A stretch of 64,000 nucleotides of DNA from CAWAPS01 sp963783945. GTDB lineage: Bacteria > Actinomycetota > Acidimicrobiia > Acidimicrobiales > Palsa-688. Under the pieces are notes generated by a model, which was given only the letters and a program-made list of their open reading frames with translations, was not told the DNA's origin and made no database searches. Positions 50,524-59,489 of the stretch are shown here, piece by piece. The position numbers and the translations under genes were made by a program. Each line of letters starts with the position of its first letter. Position 1 is the first letter of the stretch. The stretch lies in assembly GCA_963783945.1 (NCBI GenBank), contig CAWAPS010000029.1, positions 1-64,000 on the forward strand, written 5' to 3'.

Positions 50524-51245
50524 GACGTCGGCGGGAGGGTGATCGTCACATTCTCGTCGTAGTTGGTCAAGGTCACGACGTAAGTGCTGTTCGAGGTGGC
50601 GCTGGTGAACGGGCCGACGAGAGTGACCTGGCGCAGCTCGAAGTTCTTCGGGTTTATCGCCGCCACCACCGTGACCGGCTCCGATGGCTTGGCATCAGGC
50701 AGCACCGGGATGGCAGCCCCGGGAACCTGAAAGGTGACGGTGTCGAGGAGCTCTCCCTGCAACCTCACCCGCTTGGTGCCCTGCGGGTTGTGGGCCACGG
50801 CCAGCAGGCTGGTTAGGCCATTGCTGGGGTTGAGCAGCTCGGCCGGGTTCTTGAGCCCGTAGTTCGCCGGGTTGGTGACGACGTAATGGGTGGTGAAGGG
50901 AAGGAGAGCCTCGAACACGCCCCCCTTGGAGACCACCTTGACGTCGGCGCCGAACCCGTGGAGGGTGACGGTGAACGACCCTTGCATCTGGTCGGGCCGG
51001 GCCAGGTCACCCTCGCCCGCGGTGATGTTGGTCCCCGACGTGGCGGTGTTGCTGCTCGACAGGGTGAAGTGCACGGACGAGGAGGCGTCCGCTGTGGTCT
51101 TGGCGTTGCCGAGGAGGGTGGTTGGGTCCGCCTTCGTAGCCGAGGTGCCGCAAGCGCTCATCGTGAGGGCCACCGCCAGTGCCAGCAAGGAGCTCATCAG
51201 GCGCGCTCCAACTGCCCCCCGGCCCCTTATCCGGTTGGAGTCCAC
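50520..51245 (-). CDS. lprG: LppX/LprA/LprF/LprG-family lipoprotein
   Basis: 241 aa. Signal peptide MSSLLALAVALTMSAC with the lipobox Cys at 32. The mature part has the antiparallel beta-sheet/helix pattern of the LppX_LprAFG fold: SSSVHFTLSSSNTATSGTNI, GDLARPDQMQGSFTVTL, FEALLPFTTHYVVTNPANY, VPGAAIPVLPDAKPSEPVTV and ELRQVTLVGPF. It likely holds lipids in a hydrophobic pocket in the periplasm and passes them from the MFS exporter. Coupling to the following MFS gene supports an LprG role; ligand unproven. Confidence 0.88.
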   Translation of the reverse strand: MDSNRIRGRGAVGARLMSSLLALAVALTMSACGTSATKADPTTLLGNAKTTADASSSVHFTLSSSNTATSGTNITAGEGDLARPDQMQGSFTVTLHGFGADVKVVSKGGVFEALLPFTTHYVVTNPANYGLKNPAELLNPSNGLTSLLAVAHNPQGTKRVRLQGELLDTVTFQVPGAAIPVLPDAKPSEPVTVVAAINPKNFELRQVTLVGPFTSATSNSTYVVTLTNYDENVTITLPPTS

Positions 51246-51327
51246 TGAACGGGCGGAGGCTCGATCCGGCTGATGACGCTCGACAATAGGCGGTCCGGGC
51301 CTCCGGTCGTATGGCGGGCCCGTGCCG

Positions 51328-52989
51328 TTACCGCGTGGTTTCGCCGGCCCCGAGCTCCCGCTTCAGCACCTTGCCTGAAGGGTTTCGCGGCAGCCGGTCC
51401 ATGAAGACCACATCCCTCGGCACCTTGTAGCGGGCCAGGTTGGCCCGCACGTGTTCCCTGACGCCGGCGGCGTCGATGGAGTGGCCGTCGCGCCGCACGA
51501 CGAATACCCGGAGCCGCTGACCGAACTCGTCGTCATCAACGCCGATGGCGGCCGCTTCCAGCACGGCGTCGTGCGCCGCAAGCAGCTCTTCCACCTCGCG
51601 GGGGAACACGTTCTCGCCCCCTGAGACGATCATCTCGTCGTCCCTCCCGTCGACGAAGAGGCGGCCGTCGGAGTCGAAATGGCCGACGTCACCGGTCGCC
51701 ATGAGGCCGTCGATGACTTCCTTGCTCCCTCCCCCTGTGTAACCCGAGAACTCCATCCCGCTCCCGACGAAGATCCGCCCCGTGGCACCCCGCGGCATGG
51801 GATCGCCGCGGTCGTCGAGGATCCGCACCCGGGTTCCGAGAGGCGGCCGGCCGGCACACCCGGGCGCGGCCCGGAGGTCCTGCGGCGTGGCGATCGTGGC
51901 CCACGCCACCTCGGTCGAACCGTAAAGGTTGTAGACGATGTCGCCCAGCAGGTCCATGGTCCGGGTGGCCAGCGCCGCCTCGAGCTGAGCTCCGCTCGAC
52001 GCCACAATCCGCAGGGCCGAAAGATCCACTTGCCGGATGCGGTCCGGACCGAGCGCCAGCAGGCGGTTGAGCATCACCGGCACCACCGCCAAAGCGGTAC
52101 ATCGATGGGCGGCCAGGGTTTGCAGGGTGGCCTCGGCATCGAACCGACGGTGGATCACCAGTGAGGCTCCAAGGGCTATCCCGAGGACCGACGTGCCGAG
52201 CCCCCAGGCGTGGTACAGGGGCGGCGCGACACAGATGACCTCTCCGCTCCGGAAAGGAATGCGGGAAAGAATGCCGGCCGCCGCGGCCAGTGACTTCGGT
52301 GGGGCCCGGTTGGCGCCTTTCGGAGTGCCGGTCGTTCCGCTGGTGAGGATGACGATCTGCCCGGCGCCGGCCGGTGGGGGCGGTGGCCGGCTGGTAGCCC
52401 CGGCCATGAGGTCCTCGATGGTCGGATATTCGCTGGAGCCGGCTCCCGGGTCGTCGGACCACGCCACGAAGCGGCCTGACGGGGCGGGCACGTTGGTGAC
52501 GACCCGAGCGAACTCGGCGTCGCAGATGACGGCCCGTACGCCCTCGCGGCCACAGACCTCCTCGGCCTGTGGCGCCGAGAAGTCGGTGTTGAGGAACAAG
52601 GCCCGTCCCCCCGCCTTCAGCACCCCGTAGGTCGCGTCGAACATGCCGCGGTGATTGCGGCAGAGGATCGCCACCCCGGTGCCGGATCCGATCCCGGCGA
52701 TGCGCAGGGCGTTGGCCAGGGCGTTGGTGCGCCGGTCCATCTCCGAGTACGTCAGGGCACCCAGCTCGTCGATGACCGCGGTGCGTTCTCCGTGCCGTAT
52801 GGCGGCCACGCCCAGCGACGCGCCCATGGCGCCGTACCGGTCGAGGACCCGATACGCGGCCACGAGCCGATCAGCCCGCTCGGGCCGGATGAGCCCGGCG
52901 TTGAACAGAGTCAGGAGAGCCTGGGCTTCGCTCGGGAGCCGCAGGAGGGCCCTCGCCACGCTAGTCACGTCCCGGAAGGGGTCGCGCAT
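51328..52989 (-). CDS. Acyl-CoA synthetase, AMP-forming (FadD family)
   Basis: 553 aa from the ATG at 52989, chosen because conserved sequence starts soon after. ANL motifs: IVILTSGTTGTPKGANRAP, NLYGSTEVAWATIATP, LMATGDVGHFDSDGRLFVDG, RDDEMIVSGGENVFPREVEE, and the catalytic Lys in RNPSGKVLKRELG. The N-terminal part (ARALLRLPSEAQALLTLFNA, LGALTYSEMDRRTNALANAL) suits fatty or aryl acids. It activates acids to acyl-CoA; it stands near the LprG/P55 lipid-export pair. Divergent from the AhpD-like gene. Confidence 0.92.
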   Translation of the reverse strand: MRDPFRDVTSVARALLRLPSEAQALLTLFNAGLIRPERADRLVAAYRVLDRYGAMGASLGVAAIRHGERTAVIDELGALTYSEMDRRTNALANALRIAGIGSGTGVAILCRNHRGMFDATYGVLKAGGRALFLNTDFSAPQAEEVCGREGVRAVICDAEFARVVTNVPAPSGRFVAWSDDPGAGSSEYPTIEDLMAGATSRPPPPPAGAGQIVILTSGTTGTPKGANRAPPKSLAAAAGILSRIPFRSGEVICVAPPLYHAWGLGTSVLGIALGASLVIHRRFDAEATLQTLAAHRCTALAVVPVMLNRLLALGPDRIRQVDLSALRIVASSGAQLEAALATRTMDLLGDIVYNLYGSTEVAWATIATPQDLRAAPGCAGRPPLGTRVRILDDRGDPMPRGATGRIFVGSGMEFSGYTGGGSKEVIDGLMATGDVGHFDSDGRLFVDGRDDEMIVSGGENVFPREVEELLAAHDAVLEAAAIGVDDDEFGQRLRVFVVRRDGHSIDAAGVREHVRANLARYKVPRDVVFMDRLPRNPSGKVLKRELGAGETTR

Positions 52990-53141
52990 CACGCGCCCGG
53001 GCTGGGCCCGACTGGCCGTTCGTAGGACAAGTCCATGCCCAGAAAAATACGACCCCGCCACAACGTAACGTAAGGCCGGCCAGGAGCACAGTTCGTATCG
53101 GCCGAGGAGCAAGCCGAACGGATCTGACAGGAGGAACCGAC

Positions 53142-53492
53142 ATGATCCATCCCAACGAGGTGCTGGGGGAGCTCCGGCAGCCGGCCCGAGACCTCCGGGA
53201 GCAGATACCCGACGTCATCTCCGCCTACTCGGCGATGCAACGCGCGGCCATGGCGGATGGCGCCTTGCCCGGTCGGGTCAAGGAGCTCATCGCTCTGGCG
53301 ATTTCTGTGACGAAGGAGTGCGACGGCTGCATAAGCGCTCACGCCAGAGGCGCGGCCAGGCAGAACGCGACCGAGGAGGAGGTCGCCGAGGCCATGGGGG
53401 TTGCCATCTTGATGAACGGGGGACCGGCTACCGTCTGGGCTCCCCGGGCCCTGTCCGCTTTCCGGGAACTCGCGCTCGAGGAGGGAACCTGA
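53142..53492 (+). CDS. AhpD/carboxymuconolactone decarboxylase-like protein
   Basis: 116 aa. The AhpD/CMD core: ADGALPGRVKELIALAISVT, then the active-site motif ECDGCISAHARGAARQNATE (CxxC plus His), and MGVAILMNGGPATVWAPRAL. The CxxC with His is a peroxidase or thiol-disulfide site in AhpD-type proteins. GACAGGAGGAACC precedes the ATG. It may reduce peroxides in the cytosol with help from a lipoyl partner. Confidence 0.9.
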   Translation: MIHPNEVLGELRQPARDLREQIPDVISAYSAMQRAAMADGALPGRVKELIALAISVTKECDGCISAHARGAARQNATEEEVAEAMGVAILMNGGPATVWAPRALSAFRELALEEGT

Positions 53493-53509
53493 CCTCTTGT
53501 CGGCGGGCA

Positions 53510-54319
53510 CTAAGCCGCGAGCGCCTGTATGACGGCATCGGAGAGCGCGGGCCAGGCTCGTGCCGCCCAGGGGCCGAAGTCTGTGTCGGAAAGCGAGGCG
53601 AGCATGAGACCGGGCACAGGGTCGACCCACAGAAATGAGCCTGACCGGCCGAAATGACCAAAGGTGAGCGCCGAGTTGAGGCTCCCTGTCCAGTGAGGGA
53701 CCTTGCCGTCGCGAATCTCCACTCCCAGTCCCCAGTCGTTGTGGACCTGGCGGCCGAACCCGGGAAGCACACCGGCCAGCCCGGCGAAGGCGACGGTGGT
53801 GGCTCGGGCGAAGCTCTCCCGGCTGACGAGCGTAGGGTTCAACAGCTCTCCACCGAGGGTCATCAAGTCGCGAAGCGAGCCCGAAGCGCCTGAGGCGGGC
53901 GATCCGGCCAGGGTGGTCGATGTGAGCCCGAGGGGCCCGAGCACGCCCTCGTAGAGGTAGTCGGGGAACGAAATGGCCGCTCGCGACGCGATGTGTTCGG
54001 CCACCAGCTCGAAACCACGGTTGGAATAGATCCTCCGGCTCCCAGGGGCAGCCAGGACCGCGTCGCTGTCGGGGGCGACGCCCGACGAGTGGGACAGCAG
54101 ATGGGCGAGCGTGGCGCCGGGGGGTCCGGCGGGATCGTCCCAGCCCGCGATGCCTTCGTCCACCGCGATCCACGTGGCCACGGAGGTGAGGATCTTGGTC
54201 ACCGACGCCCAGGGGAACGCCCGTTGATCTGGCCCGGTCGAGCCTCGTCCACCCTCCCCGACCCAGCCCGCGGCGGCGACCGCCGGCCACGAGGAGACGG
54301 TGCGGAGCGGGTCTGTCAT
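53510..54319 (-). CDS. Beta-lactamase-like serine hydrolase
   Basis: 269 aa, starting at the ATG that overlaps the ZnuA-like stop. The SxxK catalytic motif is in FPWASVTKILTSVATWIAVD, the YxN in RRIYSNRGFELVAEHIASR, and a HFGRSGSFLWVDP motif stands for the KTG box. It is a member of the class C/EstB-like group. No signal peptide is seen, so it is probably cytosolic despite its neighbours. It ends the four-gene envelope operon. Confidence 0.88.
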   Translation of the reverse strand: MTDPLRTVSSWPAVAAAGWVGEGGRGSTGPDQRAFPWASVTKILTSVATWIAVDEGIAGWDDPAGPPGATLAHLLSHSSGVAPDSDAVLAAPGSRRIYSNRGFELVAEHIASRAAISFPDYLYEGVLGPLGLTSTTLAGSPASGASGSLRDLMTLGGELLNPTLVSRESFARATTVAFAGLAGVLPGFGRQVHNDWGLGVEIRDGKVPHWTGSLNSALTFGHFGRSGSFLWVDPVPGLMLASLSDTDFGPWAARAWPALSDAVIQALAA

Positions 54320-55188
54320 GTTCCGGTGCTCGTGTCGGGACATCCGAGGGCGCGACTCAGGGTGCCGAGGTTGGCCTCCAGAAGGTTGATGTAGGTCGCC
54401 TGCGGCGGCCACTCGTCCGGCGGCGGCGGCGGACCGGCGAGAGTGTCGAGTTCGCTGATCTTCACGTGGGCTTCCTTGGCCACGGCCCGGACGAGGGCGT
54501 CGGAGACCCAGGTCTCCGAGAAGATGGTGTTCGTGCCTGACGAATCAAGGTCCTTGTTCAGCGACGGCGGAGGCGTCGCACCTGTTCCCACCACCACGTC
54601 CTGCAGTCCGTAGTCCCGGGCCATGTCCGCGAAAGCCCCGTTGGCCGTGAAAATCGTCTGGCGAGGACAGGTCGACAGGGTGCTCTCGTAGTCGATGCCC
54701 GTCGAGCTGACCTCGGCCGTCAGATTCTCTGTTCCTTGGCGAAAGACCGGGGCCGCCTTCGGGTCGGCCTTTTCCATGGCCGAGGCCATCGTGGAGATCG
54801 CCGCCTCCATCTCGCTCGGATCCAACCAGAAGTACGGGTTCGAGGTCTTGATGGCGGCCCCGACTGACAGTATGTGAGGGTTGCCTGCGGCCGCGGCTTC
54901 GAACGAGGGCTGGAAACCACCTCCGACGTCCACGATCAGGGTGGCGCGTTGTACCTGGTCGGCGTCAGCGGCGCTGAGGTGGTACGTCAGCGGGTTTTGT
55001 CCCGGCGGGACTACGTCGGTCACGGTGACTTTGGACTGGCCGATCTGCTTTACCGCCTGGGCGATCGGATAGAGGCCGGTGACCACGTTCAGAACGGGCG
55101 CAGTCGACGATCTAGCGGTTGCCGCAGAAGAACTGCACGAAGCACACAGCGCGATCATCGACGCCCATGCCAAGGCCCGGCGCTTCAC
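54316..55188 (-). CDS. ZnuA/TroA-fold substrate-binding lipoprotein without canonical metal ligands
   Basis: 290 aa from a GTG overlapping the deacetylase stop. A short signal peptide with an atypical lipobox (LCASC) precedes the TroA domain: VVTGLYPIAQAVKQIG, VPPGQNPLTYHLSAADADQV, SNPYFWLDPSEMEAAISTM, TANGAFADMARDYGLQDVVV. In ZnuA-type proteins the metal is bound by His (or His/Glu/Asp) at three points: DPHxYE, NPHxWLDP and HxAF. Here those positions are Leu, Tyr and Asn, though a nearby His (TYHLSA) remains. No permease or ATPase gene is adjacent. Ligand unknown, perhaps not a metal. Confidence 0.8.
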   Translation of the reverse strand: MKRRALAWASMIALCASCSSSAATARSSTAPVLNVVTGLYPIAQAVKQIGQSKVTVTDVVPPGQNPLTYHLSAADADQVQRATLIVDVGGGFQPSFEAAAAGNPHILSVGAAIKTSNPYFWLDPSEMEAAISTMASAMEKADPKAAPVFRQGTENLTAEVSSTGIDYESTLSTCPRQTIFTANGAFADMARDYGLQDVVVGTGATPPPSLNKDLDSSGTNTIFSETWVSDALVRAVAKEAHVKISELDTLAGPPPPPDEWPPQATYINLLEANLGTLSRALGCPDTSTGT

Positions 55189-55958
55189 CGCGGGTTGCCA
55201 ACGCCGTGGTCGTGCAGGGGACCGACCGTCAATCCGGAGCGGTGCCAGGCCTCGGCCAGGATCGGCAACGCGTCCAGGGTGGCCTTCCAGCTGCCGGAGG
55301 CCGAGGTGATGTCCGAATCGTGGAGCAGAACCGTCGCCCCCGGCACGAATGTTCGGCTCACACTGGCCGCCACGCTCCGGCCCGTGGAGTCCGCCCGCCA
55401 ATCGCGGCCCCACGTCGTCCACAGGACCAGCTGCAGACCGGCCCGACGGGCCGCCACGAGCGACGAGGCCGACAGAGCGCCGTAGGGAGGGCGAAACCAA
55501 CGCGGGCTCTCTCCCGTCAGGTGTTCCACAGTGTCGCGGGCTCTCCGCACGTCGGGCACCGTCCAGGTGGCCGGGCGCCGCAAGTGGCTGATGTGCCGGT
55601 CTCCGTGGATCCCGATCTCGTGGCCCCTGGCCACGATCTCCTCAGTTAGGCCTCGGGCCTGTCGCACCCGGCTGCCGAGCACGAAGAACGTCGCCCGCCA
55701 GCCAAGGAAGTCGAGCGTCTCCAGCACCTTCGGGGTGGATCTCGGGTCGGGGCCGTCGTCAAAGGTGAGGGCTATGTGATCGACCCGCCCCACGCCCGAG
55801 AGTGCGGGAAGGAACCGGCAGCGGGCCGAGCGCCAGGCGACCGCGCCGGGGAGAAGGTGCAAGGCGGCCCCCCCGGTGAGCACCAAACCCAGCGTTCCCA
55901 GGGCGGGCGCAGATCGTGACGCCGGGTGCTCAACCGCACCTGTCCGAGCTTGTTTCAC
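55185..55958 (-). CDS. Polysaccharide deacetylase (NodB/CE4)
   Basis: 257 aa, starting at the ATG that overlaps the glycosyltransferase stop. After an N-terminal membrane anchor (LGTLGLVLTGGAALHLLPGA), the CE4 motifs are intact: IALTFDDGPDPRSTPKVL (catalytic base Asp and metal Asp), EIGIHGDRHISH (the HxxxH pair), and RWFRPPYGALSASSLVAARR, with LLHDSD near the end. It likely removes N-acetyl groups from a cell-envelope glycan or a lipid-linked sugar at the outer face. It is coupled to a GT28-like gene. Confidence 0.94.
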   Translation of the reverse strand: MKQARTGAVEHPASRSAPALGTLGLVLTGGAALHLLPGAVAWRSARCRFLPALSGVGRVDHIALTFDDGPDPRSTPKVLETLDFLGWRATFFVLGSRVRQARGLTEEIVARGHEIGIHGDRHISHLRRPATWTVPDVRRARDTVEHLTGESPRWFRPPYGALSASSLVAARRAGLQLVLWTTWGRDWRADSTGRSVAASVSRTFVPGATVLLHDSDITSASGSWKATLDALPILAEAWHRSGLTVGPLHDHGVGNPR

Positions 55959-57853
55959 GCCAGAGTGACCAGGGGAGCCCCCCTCAGGTGGGCGGCCTGG
56001 AGGCCGGTCGAGACCTCGCTTAGATATCCCGCCAGCTCCATGGGTGTGGCGGCGAGCCCGTTGATGAGATAAATGCGGCGCGCTGATAGGTGGATGACGT
56101 CGTCAGGGGTTCGGCTGGCGTCGAGGATGTGGTTGGGTACCACGAGGGTTATGTGGGCGTCGCTGCAGTCGACGAGGTCCCATAAGTTCAGCCGCCGCCC
56201 GGGCATGCTGAGGGTCACCGGGCGGTCTATGAGCTGACCCAACTGGTATCCGGCGGTGGCGTCCCCCTTGGCCCTGGTCCAGGGCGAGAGGTCACCGTCG
56301 CGCCTGGCCCCGTCGCTCGGGTCTCCGAGCCCCCCGTTCTCCACGTTGATCCCGACCGACACCAGGCGGCGCACCGCACCCACGTTGCTCGTCGCGGTCG
56401 AGCTGTCGACCACGGCGGTGACGTTCAGGTTCCTCAGCTCGTTTACTACGGTCGGGCTGGACATCTCGGCGCCGTTGAGCCGCACCCCGATGTAAGCGAC
56501 GGTGTCGGCTCCCTTGACCGGATGGGCCACACCCGCTCCGGCCTCGGTGGCCATGGCCACTCCGCTCGTCAGGCCGGCCCACCCGAGGGCGCTCACCCCA
56601 ACGATGGCGGCGGCGATCTTCACGGCTACCAGCACCGGGGCTCGCGGGCGGATAGGGACAACCGGGGCGACGGTGGCGGCCTCTGCGACCAGACCGGCGG
56701 GCTCGGTGCGGAACATGGCCTGTCCGGCGGCCACCTGGGCGTCGCGGTCGGGGCCCGGAGCCGTCACCGCGGCCAGAGCGTCGCCCAGGCTACCGGCGTC
56801 CGAGGCCAGACGGCTCACGCCCGCGGCGGCCATCCTGCTTGTGTTCTCCTTGCCGTGACCTGCGATGGGGTGGAAGCTGACCACGGGGAGACCGGCGCGC
56901 ATGGCTTCGAGCGAGGTGAGGCCGCCGGCGTTCTCGACCAGGGCGTCGCACGCGGCCATCAGGCTCGGCATCTGATCGGTCCATCCGATGACGACCGAAG
57001 GAGCGGCATGCCGGTCGGCCAGCCCGGCCACCCGCTCCCTCAGGCGGTCGTCCCGCCCGCACACGAACACGGGCGTGAAACGCCCGTCGCCGGCAACCGC
57101 CTCCCAGGTCGCATCCAGGTCACCGACGCCCCAGGAACCGGCTACTACCAGCACGGCCTTCTCATCCGCCGACAGCCCCGCCGCCCGGCGGGCGTCCTCG
57201 CGGGGCGGTAGCCGGTCGGGGTCGAACGACGGCGAAACGACGGGCCCGCAGGCGACAGCGGGGCGGCCGGTCTGCTCAGCTGCCATCCGGGCCGAGCCCT
57301 CGTGCACCGCCAGATTGAGATCCATCCCGCGATGGACCCAGAGCGGGTGCACGCCGAAGTCGGTTATGAAGTTGATGGCGGGCAATCCCAGCTTCCCCGT
57401 AGCCCGGAGCCGGCCGAGGCAGAGGGTGGCGAGGGGGTAGGTGGAGACGACCACGGAGGCACCGGATTGCTTCACCCACCGCAGCACCCGCCGGCGGGTG
57501 AGCAGGGTGACGATCCAGGCCACCACTGGGCAGAGCCACGGCAGCCGGTACCACATGCGGTACGTGGCGTCGTAGGCCCCCGGGATGTGTTTGAGCTCGA
57601 ACTCGTATCCCGACCGGAGGGCGGCTCCGATCCGAAGGGGGCCGCTGTCGAGGAAGTCTCTGATCTCCGCCTCGTGATCATTGGCGCTCAATTGGGCGGC
57701 CAGCCCGCGGGCCGCTCCGTCATGGCCGGCGCCCATGCTCGCCGAGATGATCAGGACCTTCGCCGGGGCCGTCTGGGCGACTGGCGGCTCGAGCGACGGG
57801 CGCTTTCGCACGACGCAACAGGGTAGCGTCTCGAACGATTCGGGCGAAGGCAT
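55955..57853 (-). CDS. MGDG synthase-type glycosyltransferase fused to a degenerate NodB-like domain
   Basis: 632 aa from the ATG at 57853 (a GTG at 57811 is also possible). Residues 20-380 form a GT28/MGDG-synthase enzyme: VLIISASMGAGHDGAARGLA, FITDFGVHPLWVHRGMDLNL, GWTDQMPSLMAACDALVENA and MRAGLPVVSFHPIAGHGKEN. After a membrane helix (about 410-430) a 200-residue domain follows that aligns by eye with the adjacent CE4 deacetylase: TVAYIGVRLNGAEMSSPTVV against IALTFDDGPDPRSTPKVL, but with the catalytic Asp pair and HxxxH replaced (NGGLGD at the latter). It would transfer a sugar from UDP-sugar to a lipid; the extra domain may bind glycan without catalysis. Confidence 0.85.
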   Translation of the reverse strand: MPSPESFETLPCCVVRKRPSLEPPVAQTAPAKVLIISASMGAGHDGAARGLAAQLSANDHEAEIRDFLDSGPLRIGAALRSGYEFELKHIPGAYDATYRMWYRLPWLCPVVAWIVTLLTRRRVLRWVKQSGASVVVSTYPLATLCLGRLRATGKLGLPAINFITDFGVHPLWVHRGMDLNLAVHEGSARMAAEQTGRPAVACGPVVSPSFDPDRLPPREDARRAAGLSADEKAVLVVAGSWGVGDLDATWEAVAGDGRFTPVFVCGRDDRLRERVAGLADRHAAPSVVIGWTDQMPSLMAACDALVENAGGLTSLEAMRAGLPVVSFHPIAGHGKENTSRMAAAGVSRLASDAGSLGDALAAVTAPGPDRDAQVAAGQAMFRTEPAGLVAEAATVAPVVPIRPRAPVLVAVKIAAAIVGVSALGWAGLTSGVAMATEAGAGVAHPVKGADTVAYIGVRLNGAEMSSPTVVNELRNLNVTAVVDSSTATSNVGAVRRLVSVGINVENGGLGDPSDGARRDGDLSPWTRAKGDATAGYQLGQLIDRPVTLSMPGRRLNLWDLVDCSDAHITLVVPNHILDASRTPDDVIHLSARRIYLINGLAATPMELAGYLSEVSTGLQAAHLRGAPLVTLA

Positions 57854-57913
57854 GGAGGGGCTGGTGGACGGGCCCAATCCGGCTGTTCCGGTGGCGAGCC
57901 CGGTTCCGTCTTT

Positions 57914-58885
57914 CTAGCTCGGCCCCGGATCACGACCTAGCTCGAGAGGGCTCCTGTCCGGTCTAAGCCGGACGAATCGAGGGTGGCGGAGCCGGCCCTC
58001 GCGGGTCCATTCCCCGAACGCCACCTCGGCGACCAGCTCGGGGCGGCACCAGTGGACACCTTGCGGCGGGATGGCCTCCACGAAGGGGGACTGCCGCGCC
58101 TCGAGGGTTTTCAGGCCGGCGTAGAGATCGCGGAGAAGGCGCTCGTCGAAGCCCGTCCCGACCCTTCCGGCGTAGTGCAAACCGCCGTCACCGGGGTAGC
58201 CGACCAGAACCGCCCCGAAACCGGTTCGGGCGCCGGACGGATCGGTCCACCCGCCGATGACGAACTCACGCCGGCTAGCACACTTCATCTTTCGCCAGTC
58301 GGCCGAGCGGCCGCTGCAGTACGGGCTGGCGGCCCGCTTGGCTACCAGCCCCTCCCATCCCCGCCCGCACGCCGAGGCGAGGGCGGCTTGCGGGTCTCCT
58401 TCCAGCTCCTCCACCGGCCGGACCTGGTCTGGAGCCAGGGTGAGGAATTGGGCCAGGAGGGTCTTGCGGTCCCGTACCGGTAGTCCGGTGGTGTCCGCAC
58501 CAAGCAGGTGCAGAAGGTCGAAGACGCAGTACACCGGGATACCGGTCCCGCTCGGTTCCTGAAGCAGACCGAAACTGGTGCGGTCTCCGTCGAACGCCAC
58601 GATCTCGCCGTCGAGGGCGAAGTCGTCGACCGGGAGCGACGCCAGGGTTTCAGCTATGGCCCGAAATCGCTCGGTGAACGGCCGATGGTTGCGCGACCAC
58701 AGCTCCACCCTGGGTCCGTTGCGTACGGCCAGGCAGCGCAGCCCGTCGAGCTTGCGCTCCAGGATCCACCCGCCGTGGCGAACAACGTCGATCTGGTCCG
58801 GCGCCCGCAGGCTCCGGGCGAGCATCGGCTCGCGCCACCGGGCTTGGCCCGATGGCGGGCCGGTCTCGCTGGTCCGGTTGCTCAA
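57914..58885 (-). CDS. ATP-dependent DNA ligase (LigC/LigD ligase-domain type)
   Basis: 323 aa. The nucleotidyltransferase motif I GWILERKLDGLRCLAVRNG has the adenylated Lys in ERKLDG; motif III FALDGEIVAFDGDRTSF, motif IV GLVAKRAASPY and motif V in DWRKMKCASRREFVIGGWTD are present, and an OB domain follows. Length and motifs match LigC-type or the ligase domain of LigD, used in non-homologous end joining or base excision repair. No Ku or primase gene is beside it. Confidence 0.93.
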   Translation of the reverse strand: MSNRTSETGPPSGQARWREPMLARSLRAPDQIDVVRHGGWILERKLDGLRCLAVRNGPRVELWSRNHRPFTERFRAIAETLASLPVDDFALDGEIVAFDGDRTSFGLLQEPSGTGIPVYCVFDLLHLLGADTTGLPVRDRKTLLAQFLTLAPDQVRPVEELEGDPQAALASACGRGWEGLVAKRAASPYCSGRSADWRKMKCASRREFVIGGWTDPSGARTGFGAVLVGYPGDGGLHYAGRVGTGFDERLLRDLYAGLKTLEARQSPFVEAIPPQGVHWCRPELVAEVAFGEWTREGRLRHPRFVRLRPDRSPLELGRDPGPS

Positions 58886-58910
58886 ACGTTCGACCGTGCC
58901 CGCAGCGGCT

Positions 58911-59306
58911 CTACCGGACGGTGTAGAGGCGCTGAGTGAAGCGCATATCCCGGCCCTGCCCGGTGATGGTGTCGTGGTAGCGCCCGAGACCGAGCCCGGT
59001 CCAGCCGTCGCCGTCCCGTCTTTCGGTCATGAGGTCGGAGACGGCGTGGACGATCCCCGACTGGGAGCCGTTGCTCACCACGATGTTGGTCACCTGGTGG
59101 AACATTCCGTGGGGCACCTGGACCAGCCAGGCCTTGATGGCATCGCGTCCCGAGTAGTCCTCGTCTCCGGTCCGTAGCCTGGCGTCCTCGGTGAACAGGG
59201 CGGCGGCGGCATCCAGGTCGCCGTCATCCACCAGGTGGCAGTACCGGGCGAGGAGCCGCCGTACGGCCAGGTCCGTCTCCACGGCAACGTCCTTCGGGTT
59301 CGGCAT
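58911..59306 (-). CDS. SnoaL/NTF2-like protein
   Basis: 131 aa. Typical cone-fold pattern: AVRRLLARYCHLVDDGDLDA, AAALFTEDARLRTG, GRDAIKAWLVQVP, FHQVTNIVVSNGSQSGIVHA, and GRYHDTITGQGRDMRFTQRL. Such proteins act as small hydrolases, isomerases or ligand carriers; no catalytic pair can be named with confidence. It precedes the DNA ligase by 25 bases on the same strand. The stretch 59307-59557 upstream holds the divergent promoters for it and for lon. Confidence 0.88.
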   Translation of the reverse strand: MPNPKDVAVETDLAVRRLLARYCHLVDDGDLDAAAALFTEDARLRTGDEDYSGRDAIKAWLVQVPHGMFHQVTNIVVSNGSQSGIVHAVSDLMTERRDGDGWTGLGLGRYHDTITGQGRDMRFTQRLYTVR

Positions 59307-59489
59307 GAGGCGTGAATGTAGTACGACCCGTCGCTTCTGCGCCCGCCGAAGGGCCCAGCTGGGAGAAGGGCCGGGAGGCCGCCCGCCCAGGTTCGGCGTG
59401 GATCCGGAGCGCGACCAATCCGGCCCCCGCGCCCCCTGCCTAACCAGGACTTATGGTTTCAGACAGGTGCGCCGATAACCTGAGTGTCC

